Positions 62,598 to 64,000 of a stretch of DNA of 64,000 nucleotides are shown piece after piece. Source of the DNA: CAWBOV01 sp963790525. Lineage in GTDB: Bacteria; Actinomycetota; Actinomycetes; Mycobacteriales; Jatrophihabitantaceae. Location of the stretch: the NCBI GenBank assembly GCA_963790525.1, contig CAWBOV010000002.1:744001-808000 (forward strand). Reading direction: 5' to 3'. The stretch's first letter is position 1. Each line of letters opens with the position of its first letter. Below the pieces are notes generated by a model, which was not told where the DNA came from, searched no databases, and was given only the letters and a program-made list of their open reading frames with translations. Both the position numbers and the translations under genes were made by a program.

Positions 62598-63407
62598 GTG
62601 GCCGGACCGAGCCGGCCGGTGGCCGCCCTCGTCGCCATCACCGACCCCGCCGATCCGCGGCTGGACGACTTCCGCGATCTGTCCGACGCCGACGTCCGCC
62701 CGGATCGGCGCGGGGTGGTGATGGCCGAGGGCGTGAACGTGGTGCAGCGGCTGCTCAGCTCGCCGTATCCGGTGCGGGCGGTCGTCGGTGTGGCGGCCCG
62801 GATCGAGGCGCTCGAGGCCGACCTCGCCCGCACCGGCGCGCCCGCGTACGTCGTCGACAAGTGGCTGCTGTCGGAGGTCGTCGGCTTCCGGGTCACCCGC
62901 GGCATCCTGGCGTCGGCGTCCCGTCCGGCGCCTCAGGACGCGGCCGAGCTGATCGCCCGCTCGCACCGGGTGGCCGTGCTGGAGTCGCTGAACGACTTCG
63001 AGAACCTCGGTTCGCTGTTCCGCAACGCGGCGGCGTTCGGCGTCGACGCGGTCCTGCTCGACCCGCAGACGGCCGACCCGCTGTACCGCCGCAGTGTCCG
63101 GGTGTCGATGGGGCACGTGCTGAGGGTGCCGTTCGCGGTGCTGCCCGGTGCGTGGCCTGACTCGCTCGGCCTGCTGCAGCGGCACGGCTTCGAGGTACTG
63201 GCGCTCACGCCGCGGGCTGCGGCGGCGCGGCTGCGCGACGTCGTGCCGCCGGAGCGCTGGGCGGTGCTGGTGGGTGCCGAGGGGCCCGGCCTGACCGACG
63301 CCGCTCTGGCCGCGGCCGACCGCCTGGTGCGGATCCCCATGTCCGCCGAGGTCGACTCGCTGAATGTGGCGACCGCCGCAGCCGTCGCCTTCGCGCACCT
63401 GACGTGA
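62598..63407 (+). CDS. TrmH/SpoU family RNA 2'-O-methyltransferase
   Basis: A 269-residue SPOUT methyltransferase. An N-terminal substrate-binding domain (RGVVMAEGVNVVQRLLSSPY) precedes the three SpoU motifs: NDFENLGSLFRNAAAFGVDA, LVGAEGPGLTDAALAA and IPMSAEVDSLNVATAAAVAF. It would methylate a ribose in rRNA or tRNA. The GTG start is one of two close GTG options (the other about 24 bases later). A GNAT-like gene follows after 19 bases. Confidence 0.9.
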   Translation: MAGPSRPVAALVAITDPADPRLDDFRDLSDADVRPDRRGVVMAEGVNVVQRLLSSPYPVRAVVGVAARIEALEADLARTGAPAYVVDKWLLSEVVGFRVTRGILASASRPAPQDAAELIARSHRVAVLESLNDFENLGSLFRNAAAFGVDAVLLDPQTADPLYRRSVRVSMGHVLRVPFAVLPGAWPDSLGLLQRHGFEVLALTPRAAAARLRDVVPPERWAVLVGAEGPGLTDAALAAADRLVRIPMSAEVDSLNVATAAAVAFAHLT

Positions 63408-63426
63408 CCGTGGCAGGGTGGAGGGC

Positions 63427-63708
63427 ATGACGGATCAGGTGACGGTGGTGGACAACCCGCAGGCCCAGCGCTACGAGCTGAGCCTGGACGGGAAGGTCGT
63501 CGGGCTGGCGACCTACTCCGTCAGCGCGGACACGATGACCATCCCGCACACCGAGGTCAACCCGAGCGTGGGCGGCCGCGGCCTCGGCGGCGTGATGGTC
63601 AAGTTCGCCCTCGACGACGCCCGGGCTCGTGGACTGCGAGTCGAGCCGGCCTGCCCGTTCGTCGGCTACTACATCCAGCGACACCCGGAGTACGCCGACC
63701 TGCTCTGA
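63427..63708 (+). CDS. GNAT-fold N-acetyltransferase, YidJ/GCN5-like small type
   Basis: A 93-residue protein: RYELSLDGKVVGLATYSVSA, IPHTEVNPSVGGRGLGGVMV (acetyl-CoA-binding GRGLGG), DDARARGLRVEPACPFVGYY and IQRHPEYADLL. These small single-domain acetyltransferase-like proteins are common in bacteria; substrates are unknown. The ATG after GGAGGGC is used. It is the last gene of the short operon with the methyltransferase. Confidence 0.88.
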   Translation: MTDQVTVVDNPQAQRYELSLDGKVVGLATYSVSADTMTIPHTEVNPSVGGRGLGGVMVKFALDDARARGLRVEPACPFVGYYIQRHPEYADLL

Positions 63709-63741
63709 CCGCGCGGCCACCCCGCCCAAGCCGACCCGGCC

Positions 63742-64000
63742 TCAGACGAGCGAATCGCTCCAGGACTCGTGCAGCGAGGCGAACTGCCCGCCGCCCTCTG
63801 CGATCAGGGCGGCCGGTTCGCCGTCCTCGATGATGACACCGTCGGCCAGCACGAGGACCCGGTCGGCGATCTCCACCGTCGAGAGCCGGTGGGCGATGAT
63901 CAGCGCCGTGCGGTCGCGCAGCACCGTGCGCAACGCCCGCTGCACGGTCCGCTCGGTCGGCACGTCGAGGGAGGACGTCGCCTCGTCGAGGATCAGCACC
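63742..64000 (-). CDS. ABC transporter ATP-binding C-terminus (5' part outside window)
   Basis: The visible C-terminal ~85 residues have Walker B LILDEATSSLD, the H-loop LIIAHRLSTVEIADRVLVLA, and the end ALIAEGGGQFASLHESWSDS. This is the type of exporter that carries membrane and ATPase domains on one chain (MsbA/multidrug type). The remainder and the substrate lie beyond the right edge. Confidence 0.9.
   Translation of the reverse strand, partial: VLILDEATSSLDVPTERTVQRALRTVLRDRTALIIAHRLSTVEIADRVLVLADGVIIEDGEPAALIAEGGGQFASLHESWSDSLV

Overview
The window is from a high-GC actinobacterial chromosome. The codon use is strongly GC-ending, there are many GTG starts, and ATGA/GTGA start-stop overlaps are common. 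Actinobacterial marker families include an F420-type (DDN) oxidoreductase, DUF3263, DUF3027, DUF2530, DUF2771, EspC/WXG100-like proteins, a SARP regulator and a CIRCE-controlled groEL without groES. The futalosine menaquinone genes mqnB and mqnD fit several non-mycobacterial actinobacterial orders. I cannot name the genus from sequence alone. No rRNA, tRNA, CRISPR, integrase or insertion sequence was recognised.

Layout. 1-6.3 kb: a response-regulator/flavoprotein fusion cut by the window edge, then two large regulators (LuxR-LAL and SARP) and an orphan ATPase-like domain. 6.3-20.2 kb: mostly small metabolic genes (dienelactone hydrolase, HAD phosphatase, cupin, FrnE-type DsbA, cysteine dioxygenase with rhodanese, homocysteine methyltransferase), secreted proteins, and soxR. 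20.2-22.8 kb: an acyltransferase and an acyl-CoA ligase whose reading frames are broken by many single-base indels. 22.8-29.7 kb: WXG/EspC-like type VII secretion substrate-type genes, an alpha/beta hydrolase and two YbaB-like genes, interrupted by DUF3263, a LytR_C protein and a threonine synthase gene preceded by a SAM riboswitch. 29.7-32.7 kb: a cold-shock gene and groEL with two tandem CIRCE operators. 32.7-43.2 kb: a galactoside-use locus with beta-galactosidase, a CUT1 sugar ABC transporter (two permeases and a Tat lipoprotein), GH36 alpha-galactosidase, galT and a DeoR repressor. The transporter and the lacZ 5' part form a second indel-ridden patch. 43.4-54.4 kb: a sodium/proton antiporter fused to a UBP zinc finger, DinB-like protein, Old Yellow Enzyme-type flavoprotein, XPB helicase, FKBP isomerase, a HigBA-type toxin-antitoxin pair, an XPB-N-terminal-domain protein and MOSC protein. 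54.5-64 kb: a long cold-shock protein, the mqnD-mqnB-DUF2771-MFS cluster, DUF3027/DUF2530, a MarR-MFS operon with a palindromic operator on the start codon, a TrmH/SpoU methyltransferase and a cut ABC transporter.

How genes work together. The clearest system is galactoside catabolism. The ABC transporter would import oligogalactosides, LacZ and the alpha-galactosidase would release galactose, GalT would feed it into the Leloir pathway, and the DeoR protein (translationally coupled to galT) is the likely repressor. Cysteine dioxygenase and rhodanese form a two-gene sulfur operon. mqnB and mqnD perform two steps of the futalosine route to menaquinone.

Quality caution. Two patches (about 20.5-22.8 kb and 34.9-38.8 kb) and at least three isolated sites (near 34.01, 42.18 and 50.43 kb) carry single-base indels in otherwise well-conserved genes. 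The pattern looks more like consensus-sequence error than gene decay, so products there are read across frames.
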